Part shown: positions 26,991-35,267 of the stretch, piece by piece
How positions within the stretch are numbered: position 1 is the stretch's first letter
Layout of the letters: each line of letters starts with the position of its first letter
Assembly: GCA_029247265.1 (NCBI GenBank)
Contig: JAQWLN010000016.1
Coordinates: forward strand, 1-56,027
Length of the DNA: 56,027 nt
Reading direction: 5' to 3'
DNA from: Fuerstiella sp.
Lineage (GTDB): Bacteria > Planctomycetota > Planctomycetia > Planctomycetales > Planctomycetaceae
Notes under the pieces: generated by a model
What the model was told of the DNA's origin: nothing
The model's database searches: none
The model's input: the letters and a program-made list of their open reading frames with translations, nothing else
Program-made: the position numbers and the translations under genes

Positions 26991-27476
26991 ATGTCAGATT
27001 TTGACGATCGCTTGAAAAAGGCCATCAGTCGCGGGCAGAAATCCCGGGACGCTGAAGGTGAGGCAGCGGGACAGAAGCAGGCCACGCAGGAAGAGCTGCG
27101 CAGTCTTCACTCACAACTTCGCCTCGCATTAAGCGACCACATCGAAAGTTGCCTTAAGAAGCTGTGCGATCACTTTCCCGGATTTGAGTACTCGACAGTC
27201 GTAAACGAAGACGGCTGGGGTGCCAGGATCACCCGTGATGACATCAATCTTAACCGCGGTACCAACCGAAATCTGTACAGCCGCCTGGAAATGCTGATCC
27301 GACCCTTTTCTGACACTCACATCCTTGAGGTTACGACCAAGGGGACGATCCGAAACAAGGAATCACTGAACCGAAGTAACTTTCGATTTCTGAGTGAGGC
27401 GACGGAAGAGGGGATGAAGGAAGTCATCGACACGATCATCCTTGAGTTTGCTCAGCAATATTCAGCCACTGGGTAA
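26991..27476 (+). CDS. conserved-looking protein of unknown function
   Basis: 161 residues, soluble, no signal peptide or TM. The start is ATG 26991 (MSDFDDRLKKAISRGQ), preceded by GAGAACC. An N-terminal charged helix (about 5-50) with Glu/Gln-rich heptads is followed by an alpha+beta domain containing VVNEDGWGARITRDDINL and ILEVTTKGTIRNKE. The composition suggests a small cytoplasmic protein. I do not recognise the family. It is convergent with the TolC-family gene, 72 bp apart. Confidence 0.75.
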   Translation: MSDFDDRLKKAISRGQKSRDAEGEAAGQKQATQEELRSLHSQLRLALSDHIESCLKKLCDHFPGFEYSTVVNEDGWGARITRDDINLNRGTNRNLYSRLEMLIRPFSDTHILEVTTKGTIRNKESLNRSNFRFLSEATEEGMKEVIDTIILEFAQQYSATG

Positions 27477-27548
27477 GCTGAACGAAAGTCCGTTCGCGTG
27501 TGTGCTGGATGAACAGCTTTTAATGCGCGAAAAATCTGCTGCCGCGAC

Positions 27549-29525
27549 TCAGGCGGCTTCAGATTCGTTCGGCTCACGAGCGGCGGCCTCGTTCTCATCG
27601 AGGTCAACATCATTGTTGTCAGACGGTGCTGCCTGATTGGTCGCGGAAGAATCCTCCGCCGGCGAGACTGCGATTTGCGGTTGATGGTTGAAGACATGAA
27701 GATCGTGGTACGACAGCAGCGACCCTTTTTCCAGATGCACGTTCTTCAGCGAGATAGCGTATTCTGTGCGTGATCGGTAGTACCTGAGCTCGGCTTCCAC
27801 GACCCGCCGCTGGGCGTCCAGCAGATGATCCACGTCAACATCCATATCGTTCTTATCCTGAGCATCGTAGGCGTCCAGCAGTTCTCGCGCCGCGCGATAT
27901 CGATTCAGGCTGTTCTTACAGGCCGCGTATGCTCTCGCGGCGTCTGTGATCGCATTGCTGAGATTGTGAACGATTTCCCGTTGCTGTTCGCGGTGAATGA
28001 TCCGTTCACGTGAAAGCTGCAGTTCTGCATTCTGTACCGCAAGGTGCCCCTTACGATAGCCAAGCGGTACTTCGTATTCGAACCCCAGCAACCATTCCTG
28101 AAAGTCACCGTTGGCCAGATGCCCCAGGGCAGACGCCGGTGCGGTGCCACTGTTGACTCCGTCGGTGTTGATCAGGTCGTCACCAAAGCCACGAAATCGA
28201 TAGCGGGCGACGGCATCGAGTCGTGGATTCAGAAAATTCCGGGCTGCCAGAAGTTCCATCTCACGTTTGCGCACCAGCATTTGCTGACGGCGCAATTCGG
28301 ATCGAAGCTGCAGAGCGTCCTGTTGCACATTGTACCAGTCGAAAACGATGTCTGCTTCTGTTGGCTCATCACTCGGTCGAATCAACTCTCCATCGGTGAT
28401 CTTGATTCCGATCAGCAGTCGCAGGCGTCGTTCCGTGGTTTGAACGCCTCCTGCGGCTTCGAGTGTTCCCCCTGTACTGCCATTTCCGGTACGTGTTCCC
28501 AAAGTCACGCGGCCGGAAATCGCTTCGTCAACATCGGCCTTAAAACGGTAGTACTGTTCTCGAGCCAGAGCTTCGGAAGCACCCGTTTCTATGTCGCTTT
28601 TCTGCCGGGCAGAGATTCGGTTCCATGACTCCAACGCTCGCTTCATCGCCTGGCTGCGAGCATCGAGATTCCGGTATGCGAAGTACAGGTCCCAGTACGC
28701 GTTCGTCACGTCGTTGACATAGTTTCGGACCGCGATCTCAAATTCGGCCTGACTCATGTCCGAGTTCACTTTGGCAATCAACAGGCCATTGTACACTCCT
28801 GCAGTGCTTCCGGGGCCGGCAATGCGATTGAACTGCAGTCCACCGCCCTGCAGCATGGGCTTTCGGATCTCGCCTTCCAGGTATGTCACCCACGCATTTG
28901 GAAAGGTATTGCTGGGTGCATTGTTTCCGTCGTATGTGGAGACGGACCTCAGAGCCAGGGTGGATCCCGTCGCCGTGTTCTTGGAAAGTTCCACGGAATA
29001 CTCATGCAGGTCCTGAATGAACGGATTTGCACCACCGGAAAAGAACGGATTGTTGGCCAGCTGCCGGTTGTTATTGAAAAACGCTGAGGCACTGAGTTGT
29101 GCGTCAAAGGCGCTGAGTGCAGCTTCAGGACTGAAACGCGGATTTGTGACGACCAGACCGTCTGTAAATCGTGAACGAATTCTTGCCGGATTCCGCAGAA
29201 CTGTGCCCCCGAGCTCTCTGAGTACGTCGGAATTGTGCAGCGCTATTGCAAGAACTTCATCCAGCGTTGAGTCGCGATAACGGATCGCATCCAGATCTGC
29301 TTTATGACGGATCGTTACCGGAGCTTCTGCAAATGCTGCGGGATGAATTTCCGCTGTCGGGCAGTCCATCCGCCGCGCGATATGATCGATTTGGGCGGTA
29401 TCGTCACCAAGAGTGTCCTGCCACACTTCCCTCGACCGGCATCCGCAGAACACAACAAAAAGCAGTGCATGCGTCGCGCACAGAGTACGGAGCAACGCCC
29501 CAACTTTGTTGTTGGGGGATGTCAT
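27549..29525 (-). CDS. TolC-family outer-membrane lipoprotein (efflux channel)
   Basis: 658 residues from ATG 29525, which yields a lipoprotein signal (ALLFVVFCGC, lipidated Cys about 25-27); earlier starts at 29585 or 29651 would bury it. Long coiled helices with the repeated TolC pattern are visible (NDVTNAYWDLYFAYRNLDARSQA near 310-335, and the equivalent LSNAITDAARAYAACKN segment near 560). They form the periplasmic tunnel and beta-barrel halves of an outer-membrane efflux protein. The C-terminus is an acidic, Ala/Asp/Glu-rich low-complexity tail (last about 50 residues). No adaptor or pump gene is adjacent, so the partner transporter lies elsewhere. Confidence 0.85.
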   Translation of the reverse strand: MTSPNNKVGALLRTLCATHALLFVVFCGCRSREVWQDTLGDDTAQIDHIARRMDCPTAEIHPAAFAEAPVTIRHKADLDAIRYRDSTLDEVLAIALHNSDVLRELGGTVLRNPARIRSRFTDGLVVTNPRFSPEAALSAFDAQLSASAFFNNNRQLANNPFFSGGANPFIQDLHEYSVELSKNTATGSTLALRSVSTYDGNNAPSNTFPNAWVTYLEGEIRKPMLQGGGLQFNRIAGPGSTAGVYNGLLIAKVNSDMSQAEFEIAVRNYVNDVTNAYWDLYFAYRNLDARSQAMKRALESWNRISARQKSDIETGASEALAREQYYRFKADVDEAISGRVTLGTRTGNGSTGGTLEAAGGVQTTERRLRLLIGIKITDGELIRPSDEPTEADIVFDWYNVQQDALQLRSELRRQQMLVRKREMELLAARNFLNPRLDAVARYRFRGFGDDLINTDGVNSGTAPASALGHLANGDFQEWLLGFEYEVPLGYRKGHLAVQNAELQLSRERIIHREQQREIVHNLSNAITDAARAYAACKNSLNRYRAARELLDAYDAQDKNDMDVDVDHLLDAQRRVVEAELRYYRSRTEYAISLKNVHLEKGSLLSYHDLHVFNHQPQIAVSPAEDSSATNQAAPSDNNDVDLDENEAAAREPNESEAA

Positions 29526-29947
29526 CGGTTTAACCGAGCGCGAACGCACCGGAAACGTATGTACTCCGTTTTTACTCAAGGCCATGTCCGTATAGCCGAG
29601 GGGATGTTGGTGTTTACTCAGGTCTGAGTTTTGACAACTCCCCGAATCCAAGGGTTACCGTATTCTTCGGCACCCATCTACGAAGTCACTTGCCTGTCAT
29701 GCGATTGGCGTTCTCTGATTAACACATCAGACCGCTGATTCCGGAATAGAAGGCTCAATGCCTAGAGTTTATCTAACCGGCACATTCCATACGTCCGTGG
29801 TGTTCAGAACACATGACAACAGCGAAACCGCTGCTAATGATCGCACCGGACACGGCTGCGACGGCGAGTCACATTCAGACGACCGGCCATTCCGGAAAAT
29901 CAGCGAAAGGCTTCAAACGCGGCGTGATGTGCCGGTGTGGCCCGGCA
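29526..29947. other. 422-bp intergenic region
   Basis: Between the TolC-family gene start and the end of the symporter gene. I recognise no gene. A hairpin at the symporter's 3' end lies at its right edge. Confidence 0.45.
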
Positions 29948-29956
29948 TCACGCGGC
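29919..29956 (-). terminator. possible terminator hairpin of the DAACS gene
   Basis: On the minus strand the stop region of the symporter pairs GCCGCGTGATGCCGG with CCGGCACATCACGCCGCG downstream (one 2-nt bulge), followed by GTTTGAAG. The stem is strong but the U-tract is poor, so termination is only likely. Confidence 0.4.
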
Positions 29957-31134
29957 TTCAGCATCTGGAAATGACTCATCAACGACCGCCGACCCCACGG
30001 AATCTCCGAACGCATTTGTCGCTGTGCGGAAGCGGTCCAGCAACCAGTCCACGGGCAGGATCAACGGCAGATAGGTGGTGGGCAGTCCGACGGCGTTTAG
30101 CACGATCAGCATTGTCACCAACCCGGCTTCCGGAATGCCGGCCGCTTCGTATAACGCCGTGCCGTCCATATTGATGGTGGCTCCCAGCGGCAATACAAAC
30201 TCGGCTGACTGTCGCGAGACGCCCGCGTTCATCTCGGCGCATTCCATCGTGACCGGCAGCGTGGCAGATGAACTGGCCGTTGAGAACGCAGTCAACAGAG
30301 CATCCGACATCTGCCTGTAAAACTGAATTGGGTTGCGTTTCGTGAATACCCAGAGAATCAACGGCAGAGTGATGAAGGCGTGAATGCCCAGGCCAACCAG
30401 AACCGTGGCCATGTACCAGACAAGGCTTGAGATTTTGGCCCATGCATCACCTTCCAGAAAGAACTTGCCGAAGGACGACGTCACCAGGCAGAAAATACCG
30501 ATCGGCGCAAACTTCATCAGCAGCATGACGAAGCCCATCATCGCATCATTGATGCTGACGATGAGTGTGCGTATCGTCTCTAAACGGCTGCCCATCGTCG
30601 TCAACATTCCGGCGAACGCGATACTGAAGACGATTAGAGGCAGTAGTTCGCCCTCGACCATCGACATCAGCAGGTTACTGGTGAACAGCATCAACACCAT
30701 CTTGTGAAAGATGTCGCCGATGTTCTTCGGCCCTTCGGCATTCTGCTCAAGGTCTTCCAGCTTTTCATGGTGCCCATGTCGTCCATCATCGAATCAGCAT
30801 CCAGGCCGACTCCCGGACTAAACAGGTTGACAATCAGCACACCGGTGGCGACCGCAAGAATCGTTGTTGACAGGTAGTACCCGATGGCGACGGCGCCGGG
30901 CTTGCCCAGTTTACGAACGTCGCCAAGCCCCAGGATCCCACTCATAACGCTGGCCATGACCAGTGGCACGACCACCATCATCAGCAGTCGCAGAAAGACT
31001 TCACCGCCCAATTTCAGACTCACGGCAAACGCCGGAGCCAGCCACGCCAGCACCAGAGCAGAGACGATGGCGATAATCATCAACAATGTGTGACCGCCGC
31101 CGGATCCGTTCTTTTTCTGGTGCTTGTCTGACAT
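29948..31134 (-). pseudogene. dicarboxylate/amino acid:cation symporter (DAACS), frameshifted
   Basis: A GltP/DctA-type sodium or proton symporter split over two frames. The N-terminal piece (from 31134) has MSDKHQKKNGSGGG and the first TMs with LLMMVVVPLVMASV. The C-terminal piece carries LPLIVFSIAFAGMLTT, the hairpin STASSSATLPVTMEC (the serine-rich HP1 substrate loop), and NMDGTALYEA (the NMDGT motif). Adding one G to GGG near 30777 would join the frames as DDMG-HHEKLEDLEQNAEG, which fits the family's loop. The gene is therefore either recently broken or affected by a one-base sequence error. Substrate would be glutamate/aspartate or C4-dicarboxylate. Confidence 0.88.
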
Positions 31135-31262
31135 GCAATTCCTTTCGAGACCGTGGATTCACTGGCGTTCGAAACCGCTCAGTGATCGTCAAGCTTACGT
31201 GGAGCCTGGACGGGAACGCAAACGAATCGGCCACGGATCAGAAAATCCCGCATCCGGCGTGC

Positions 31263-31305
31263 AAAAAAAACAGAAGCCCGGCTCTGGCGGAAAGTCGGGC
31301 TTCTG
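31263..31305 (-). terminator. Rho-independent terminator of the Bax-inhibitor-1 gene
   Basis: On the minus strand CAGAAGCCCG and CGGGCTTCTG form a perfect 10-bp stem with a 15-nt loop, followed directly by eight U residues (A-run at 31263-31270). It lies 32 bp after the stop of 31338-32102. This is the clearest intrinsic terminator in the window. Confidence 0.93.
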
Positions 31306-31337
31306 TCGTGAGATGTTCTAAACGTCTTGGAAGGACT

Positions 31338-32102
31338 CTAATCGCGACTGTGCAGCTTTGACAGCAGACGCAGGATCTCGAGATACAGCCAGACCAGAGT
31401 CATCATCAACGCAAACGCTCCGTACCATTCCATGTACTTCGGGGCATTACTGGCGACCATGCGGTCGATCAGGTCAAAATCAAGCAGCAAAAAGGCTGCC
31501 GCCACGCCGACAACGACAAGGCTGAAGCCGATTCCGATTGGGCCAGCGCCGTGAATGTAGGGGATTGGCATGCCAAACATTCCCATCACCCATGAAGCGA
31601 CATACACCATGCAGATGGCTCCTCCCGCGGCGCCAATTCCCATGCGCAGTTTGTCCGTGACCTTGATGATGCCACTCTGATAAAGAAACAGCATCACGGC
31701 CAACGTGCCAAACGTCAGGCAGCAGGCCTGGAATACGATGTCATGCTTAGGGAATTGCGACTGAACAATGGCGGAAATTCCTCCAAGAAAGCAGCCTTCA
31801 GCCAAGGCGTACAATGGTGTGGTGAAGGCCGCGAACGTCGGTTTAAACATGGTGACCAGTGCTAAAATGAAACCGACGATCATACCGCCCATCATTAATG
31901 GCATGATCGCCTGAGCAGCGCCTGCCGCGACACCGCCAGCTTCTTGGAATCTGAACCATGTCATGCCGGCGGTCAGCAGCGCCAGCATGATCGCGATCAA
32001 CGTTTTCACCGCCGTTCCGGTGATCGTCATGGTGGTGGTGTCACCGTATGACTCAAAGTTTTGGAAGACGCTGCCCCTCAGGGCGGGATTGGAAGATCTC
32101 AT
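31338..32102 (-). CDS. Bax inhibitor-1/YccA-family membrane protein
   Basis: 254 residues with about seven TM helices spanning about 30-250. The short cytoplasmic N-terminus (MRSSNPALRG, family-like) is followed by LIAIMLALLTAGMTW. The C-terminal region has LLLDFDLIDRMV, with the paired aspartates of the BI-1 pH-sensing region, and YGAFALMMTLVWLYLEILRLL, the family's C-terminal signature. BI-1 homologues act as pH-sensitive calcium leak channels; bacterial YccA modulates FtsH. Followed by a strong terminator. Confidence 0.93.
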   Translation of the reverse strand: MRSSNPALRGSVFQNFESYGDTTTMTITGTAVKTLIAIMLALLTAGMTWFRFQEAGGVAAGAAQAIMPLMMGGMIVGFILALVTMFKPTFAAFTTPLYALAEGCFLGGISAIVQSQFPKHDIVFQACCLTFGTLAVMLFLYQSGIIKVTDKLRMGIGAAGGAICMVYVASWVMGMFGMPIPYIHGAGPIGIGFSLVVVGVAAAFLLLDFDLIDRMVASNAPKYMEWYGAFALMMTLVWLYLEILRLLSKLHSRD

Positions 32103-32465
32103 TTGTCGTTACCTTGTTGTCGTGGCTTTGTATCAGCGATGTGAATGGTTGATGGTGTTTTGTGAGACGTCCGCCTGAGATGAAGTGTGCCACTGGCTCT
32201 GCCAGTGCCGGACGTTGACGAAAACACTGGCAGAGCCAGTGGCACCCGACCTCTCGCAAGATCACGGACACAGCACTCACCACTCGTACCCTAGGCCAAA
32301 GATGGGCTGATTACGTGTGGACTTTTGCAGACACCGCGTCATTATACCCCACAAGTGCTGTGGGGCCAAATGCCGGGTTGGTCGTTTTCAGAGCAGCCTT
32401 CTCTCAGACGCCCGTTCGTGGAAAGATTCCCAACGCTCCGCCGCTGCCAGATCCAGACTCATTCC
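32103..32465. other. 363-bp divergent intergenic region
   Basis: Upstream region shared by the Bax-inhibitor gene and the helicase. It contains the 21-bp inverted repeat at 32187-32245. The helicase frame is open from 32325, so part may be coding if an earlier start is used. No other gene seen. Confidence 0.5.
32187..32245. repeat. 21-bp perfect inverted repeat
   Basis: Arm 32187-32207 starts GTGCCACTGG and ends GCCAGTG. Its exact reverse complement is at 32225-32245, with a 17-nt loop between. It lies between two divergent genes, so it is not their terminator. Each arm is itself nearly palindromic (CACTGGC...GCCAGTG). It resembles dispersed hairpin elements of planctomycete genomes, but no second copy is in this window. 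Confidence 0.8.
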
Positions 32466-33806
32466 GTGGACGATTTTCAACAATTCAATCTGATTGCCCC
32501 CCTGCAACAGGCGATTCAGGACGAAGGATACGAAGTTCCGACGCCCATTCAGCAGCAAACCCTGCCTGTTGCGCTGGAAGGACAGGACGTACTGGGCTGT
32601 GCTCAGACGGGAACCGGCAAGACCGCTGCCTTCGTGCTGCCCATTCTCAATCATCTGGCGGACAACGGATTCAAGACAGTGGCTAACCGTCCGTTGGCGC
32701 TGGTGCTGGCTCCAACGCGAGAACTCGCGGTTCAGATTGGAGACAGCTGTGATGCCTACGGCCGTCACGTGGAGGTGTCTCATGCCTTGATTTACGGTGG
32801 CGTCGGCCAGGATCGCCAGGTGAAGGCCGTTGAACGCGGGGTGCATATTCTGATTGCCACGCCAGGACGTCTGATTGATCTCATTGGGCAGGAGCACATC
32901 TATCTCAATCGGCTGCAGATCTTCGTACTGGACGAAGCCGATCGCATGCTGGACATGGGTTTTCTGCCCGACCTGAAACGAATCATCAAGTCGTTGCCGG
33001 TTCGCCGGCAGTCGATGTTCTTTTCCGCGACGATGCCCAACAGCATTGTAAAGCTGACCGACAAACTGCTGCATCACCCGGTCATGGTGAAGGTTGATGA
33101 GGAGCACACCAACGTCGACCTGATCGATCAGCGAGTAATCTTTGCTGATTACCGTCAGAAAAAACCGTTGCTCAGTCAGCTGCTTAAGGCGGGGGATGTT
33201 GGTCAGGCGATTGTCTTTACCCGAACCAAACGCGGAGCCAATTTCGTTGCCGAATATCTGCGACGAGACGATATTGAAGCTGTCGCGATTCACGGTAACA
33301 AATCACAAACTGCTCGCCAGCAGGCACTCGATTCGTTTCGCGCGGATAAGGTCAGGGTACTTGTCGCAACGGATCTGGCAGCTCGTGGTATCGACGTTGA
33401 AGGCGTGACTCACATCATTAACTTCGAACTGCCCGTTGAAGCGGAAGGTTACGTGCATCGCATTGGCCGTACCGGGCGCGCCGGAGCCACCGGAATCGCG
33501 ATTTCTTTATGCAGTCCGGAAGAGACAAGTCGTCTGCAGCAGATCGAACGGCTTATCGGTTTCAAGCTGCTTGAGGATGGTCGGACTCCCGAACCACTGC
33601 CCGAATCCGAAATAACAAAAGACTCAGACGACGATGCGCCGCAATCCGGCGGCAGAAACCGTCGCCGTCGCCGCAGAAGCGGGTCGCGTGCCGGCAAACC
33701 AGAATCTAAAGTCAGTGGCAAATCCGGTAAGAAAACCAAGGGCAAAGGGCGTCGAGGGCGACGTGGCGCACCTACGGACGGCGACACGCCGCAGAAACCC
33801 TCGTGA
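32466..33806 (+). CDS. DEAD-box ATP-dependent RNA helicase (RhlE-like)
   Basis: 446 residues from GTG 32466, chosen because DDFQQFNLIAPLQQAI matches the usual start of the family. ATG 32370 and TTG 32325 give non-conserved extensions. All helicase motifs are present: Q motif TPIQQQ, motif I AQTGTGKT, Ia PTRELA, TPGR, II DEADRMLDMGF, III SAT, then TDLAARGID and HRIGRTGRAG. A basic tail of about 70 residues rich in Arg, Lys and Gly (GGRNRRRRRRSGSR) likely binds RNA. Role: RNA unwinding in ribosome assembly or decay. Start confidence is lower than the family call. Confidence 0.95.
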   Translation: MDDFQQFNLIAPLQQAIQDEGYEVPTPIQQQTLPVALEGQDVLGCAQTGTGKTAAFVLPILNHLADNGFKTVANRPLALVLAPTRELAVQIGDSCDAYGRHVEVSHALIYGGVGQDRQVKAVERGVHILIATPGRLIDLIGQEHIYLNRLQIFVLDEADRMLDMGFLPDLKRIIKSLPVRRQSMFFSATMPNSIVKLTDKLLHHPVMVKVDEEHTNVDLIDQRVIFADYRQKKPLLSQLLKAGDVGQAIVFTRTKRGANFVAEYLRRDDIEAVAIHGNKSQTARQQALDSFRADKVRVLVATDLAARGIDVEGVTHIINFELPVEAEGYVHRIGRTGRAGATGIAISLCSPEETSRLQQIERLIGFKLLEDGRTPEPLPESEITKDSDDDAPQSGGRNRRRRRRSGSRAGKPESKVSGKSGKKTKGKGRRGRRGAPTDGDTPQKPS

Positions 33807-33856
33807 TCGGGTGTGTTTCTGTCCTGCTTGGTGTCCAATGTGTACTCACAGAAATC

Positions 33857-34179
33857 ATGACCGGCAACGCAGCAGCTTTCAGAATCACGTCACTGATAAG
33901 AAAGATCCCGCGTGGTCTTGTCGCTACGTATGGGCAGATTGCTGCTCTTGCCGATCGTCCTCGTAACTCCCGCCAGGTAGGTTCTGTACTGAAGTCACTG
34001 CCGGCTGGCTCACGCGTTCCATGGCACCGAGTTGTGAATTCCCAGGGCACATCAGTTACAGGAATAACTCGTCGTCCGAAGGACTGCAGCGATGCCTTCT
34101 GGAAAGTGAGGGCGTAGAACTGAATGACACTGGACGGATCGATCTGAAAGTCTTTCAGTGGAAACCGCGGAAGCGTTGA
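33857..34179 (+). pseudogene. alkyltransferase-like protein (ATL/MGMT family), frameshifted
   Basis: The frame from 33857 encodes MTGNAAAFRITSLIRKIPRG, then YGQIAALADRPRNSRQVG and PWHRVVNSQG. The active-site cysteine of MGMT (PCHRV) is replaced by Trp, as in ATL proteins that bind alkylguanine and recruit nucleotide excision repair. After 34047 this frame loses homology. The family C-terminus continues in another frame from 34051 (ISYRNNSSSEGLQR, then LLESEGVEL to the TGA at 34177-34179). Inserting one G into the GGG at 34045-34047 restores QG-H-ISYRNN and about 108 residues, so a one-base loss, real or artefactual, breaks it. It follows the helicase by 50 bp. Confidence 0.88.
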
Positions 34180-34520
34180 ATCCCTGTTCCTCAGAACCAT
34201 ACTTTGTGCTGTGGAGACCACGGATCTCTGGAGAATTGACGGGGACGGTCGCCCACGAGTTCTCGGCACCTTCCGACAGCAGTATCTGCTCGCGTCCGTC
34301 CAATCTGTAAACGCAGGTGAATCGTTGCAATTCCTACACGTTCGAGGTCGTCAGGATGCCTCTGGACGCAATCGTGGCACAAAACGAACTTTTTGTGCTC
34401 GCATTTTGATCTAATCGGTCGTTTTCAGCGTTAGCGGTCTGATTGTCGTGCAGGATTTCATTGTCACGGAATTCGATAAACTGAAAATGGCATTCGCTGA
34501 ATGCGTTGGGATCTCGACAC
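34180..34520. other. 341-bp intergenic region
   Basis: I find no convincing gene. A short AT-rich hairpin, GCACAAAA with TTTTGTGC (34377-34398), could terminate upstream transcription. The promoter of the three-gene motor unit is expected near its right end. Confidence 0.45.
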
Positions 34521-35267
34521 ATGCCCGTACCCGAACTTACTGACCTTGGACCATGGCTGAAGTACCTTTCCAGCCTGACCGCGACCATTATTGTTGCTGC
34601 CGCCGCGTTTCACCTGGTCTGCTTTTTTGTATTGTCGCTGTGGTATCGCCGCGATCTGTCAGCGATCGCAGGCTGCCTGGACGATTTCACTCGCGGGCTC
34701 AGGCATCGTAGCGTACTGGGGCGAAACGCCCCGCTGACAAACCAGATCGATGCGTTCGTCGAAGACATTAACGATGTCGTAAACGATCCCACCCGAGTCG
34801 AAGATCGCACGGCCTGCCTGCAGAGGATGCATATTCTGGATGAACGGCGCAGCTACCTGGATTCGCTGTCGTTCGAAACGGCTGGCAACGTTGCTCGCAC
34901 GATGATCGAGGCCTATCCGCTGGCCGGGGTGCTGGGAACAATTCTGGCCATCGGATCAGCTCTTCAGAGATCAGACGCAGCAACAAATGCGGCGGCCACG
35001 ATGTCAGACATCGTGACACGGTTCGGCGATGCCATCTGGTCCACCTTTTGTGGCCTGTTCGCAGCGATCATGCTGATGTTCGTCAACAGTCTGCTGGAAA
35101 CACGATTTGAACGATTGACGCAAAGTCGCCTGCACGTTCGCGATATGGTCGCGAAGGCGAAGCGAGAACTGGCATTGTCGTCTGCGCCAAATGGTGCGGA
35201 ATCGGTGACGGGCGAATCAACCGTTTCGTCCACTGTGGCCATGACTCCGGTGGAGCAGCCGTCATGA
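34521..35267 (+). CDS. MotA/TolQ/ExbB-family proton channel subunit
   Basis: 248 residues from ATG 34521. TM1 is at about 22-44 (ATIIVAAAAFHLVCFFVL), then a long cytoplasmic helical region. The conserved channel TMs follow: AYPLAGVLGTILAIGSAL (about 133-150), matching the ExbB GLLGT motif, and AIWSTFCGLFAAIMLMFVNSL (about 172-192), matching the ExbB AL-TTxxGL segment. A hydrophilic Ser/Glu-rich tail ends the protein. It would form the stator/proton channel with the next gene, whose ATG overlaps its stop (ATGA at 35264-35267), a sign of translational coupling. Confidence 0.88.
   Translation: MPVPELTDLGPWLKYLSSLTATIIVAAAAFHLVCFFVLSLWYRRDLSAIAGCLDDFTRGLRHRSVLGRNAPLTNQIDAFVEDINDVVNDPTRVEDRTACLQRMHILDERRSYLDSLSFETAGNVARTMIEAYPLAGVLGTILAIGSALQRSDAATNAAATMSDIVTRFGDAIWSTFCGLFAAIMLMFVNSLLETRFERLTQSRLHVRDMVAKAKRELALSSAPNGAESVTGESTVSSTVAMTPVEQPS

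Noticed and set aside
29758..30174. Plus-strand open frame of 138 codons
   Set aside because: It overlaps the antisense of the symporter, has no recognisable family and an unusual composition.
30770..34055. Programmed -1 frameshifting at GGGCAC
   Set aside because: No classical X-XXY-YYZ slippery site and no clear downstream structure; single-base loss explains both breaks more simply.
34211..34414. Short plus-strand frame after the ATL pseudogene
   Set aside because: No family, weak start (GTG), and both strands are open here by chance.
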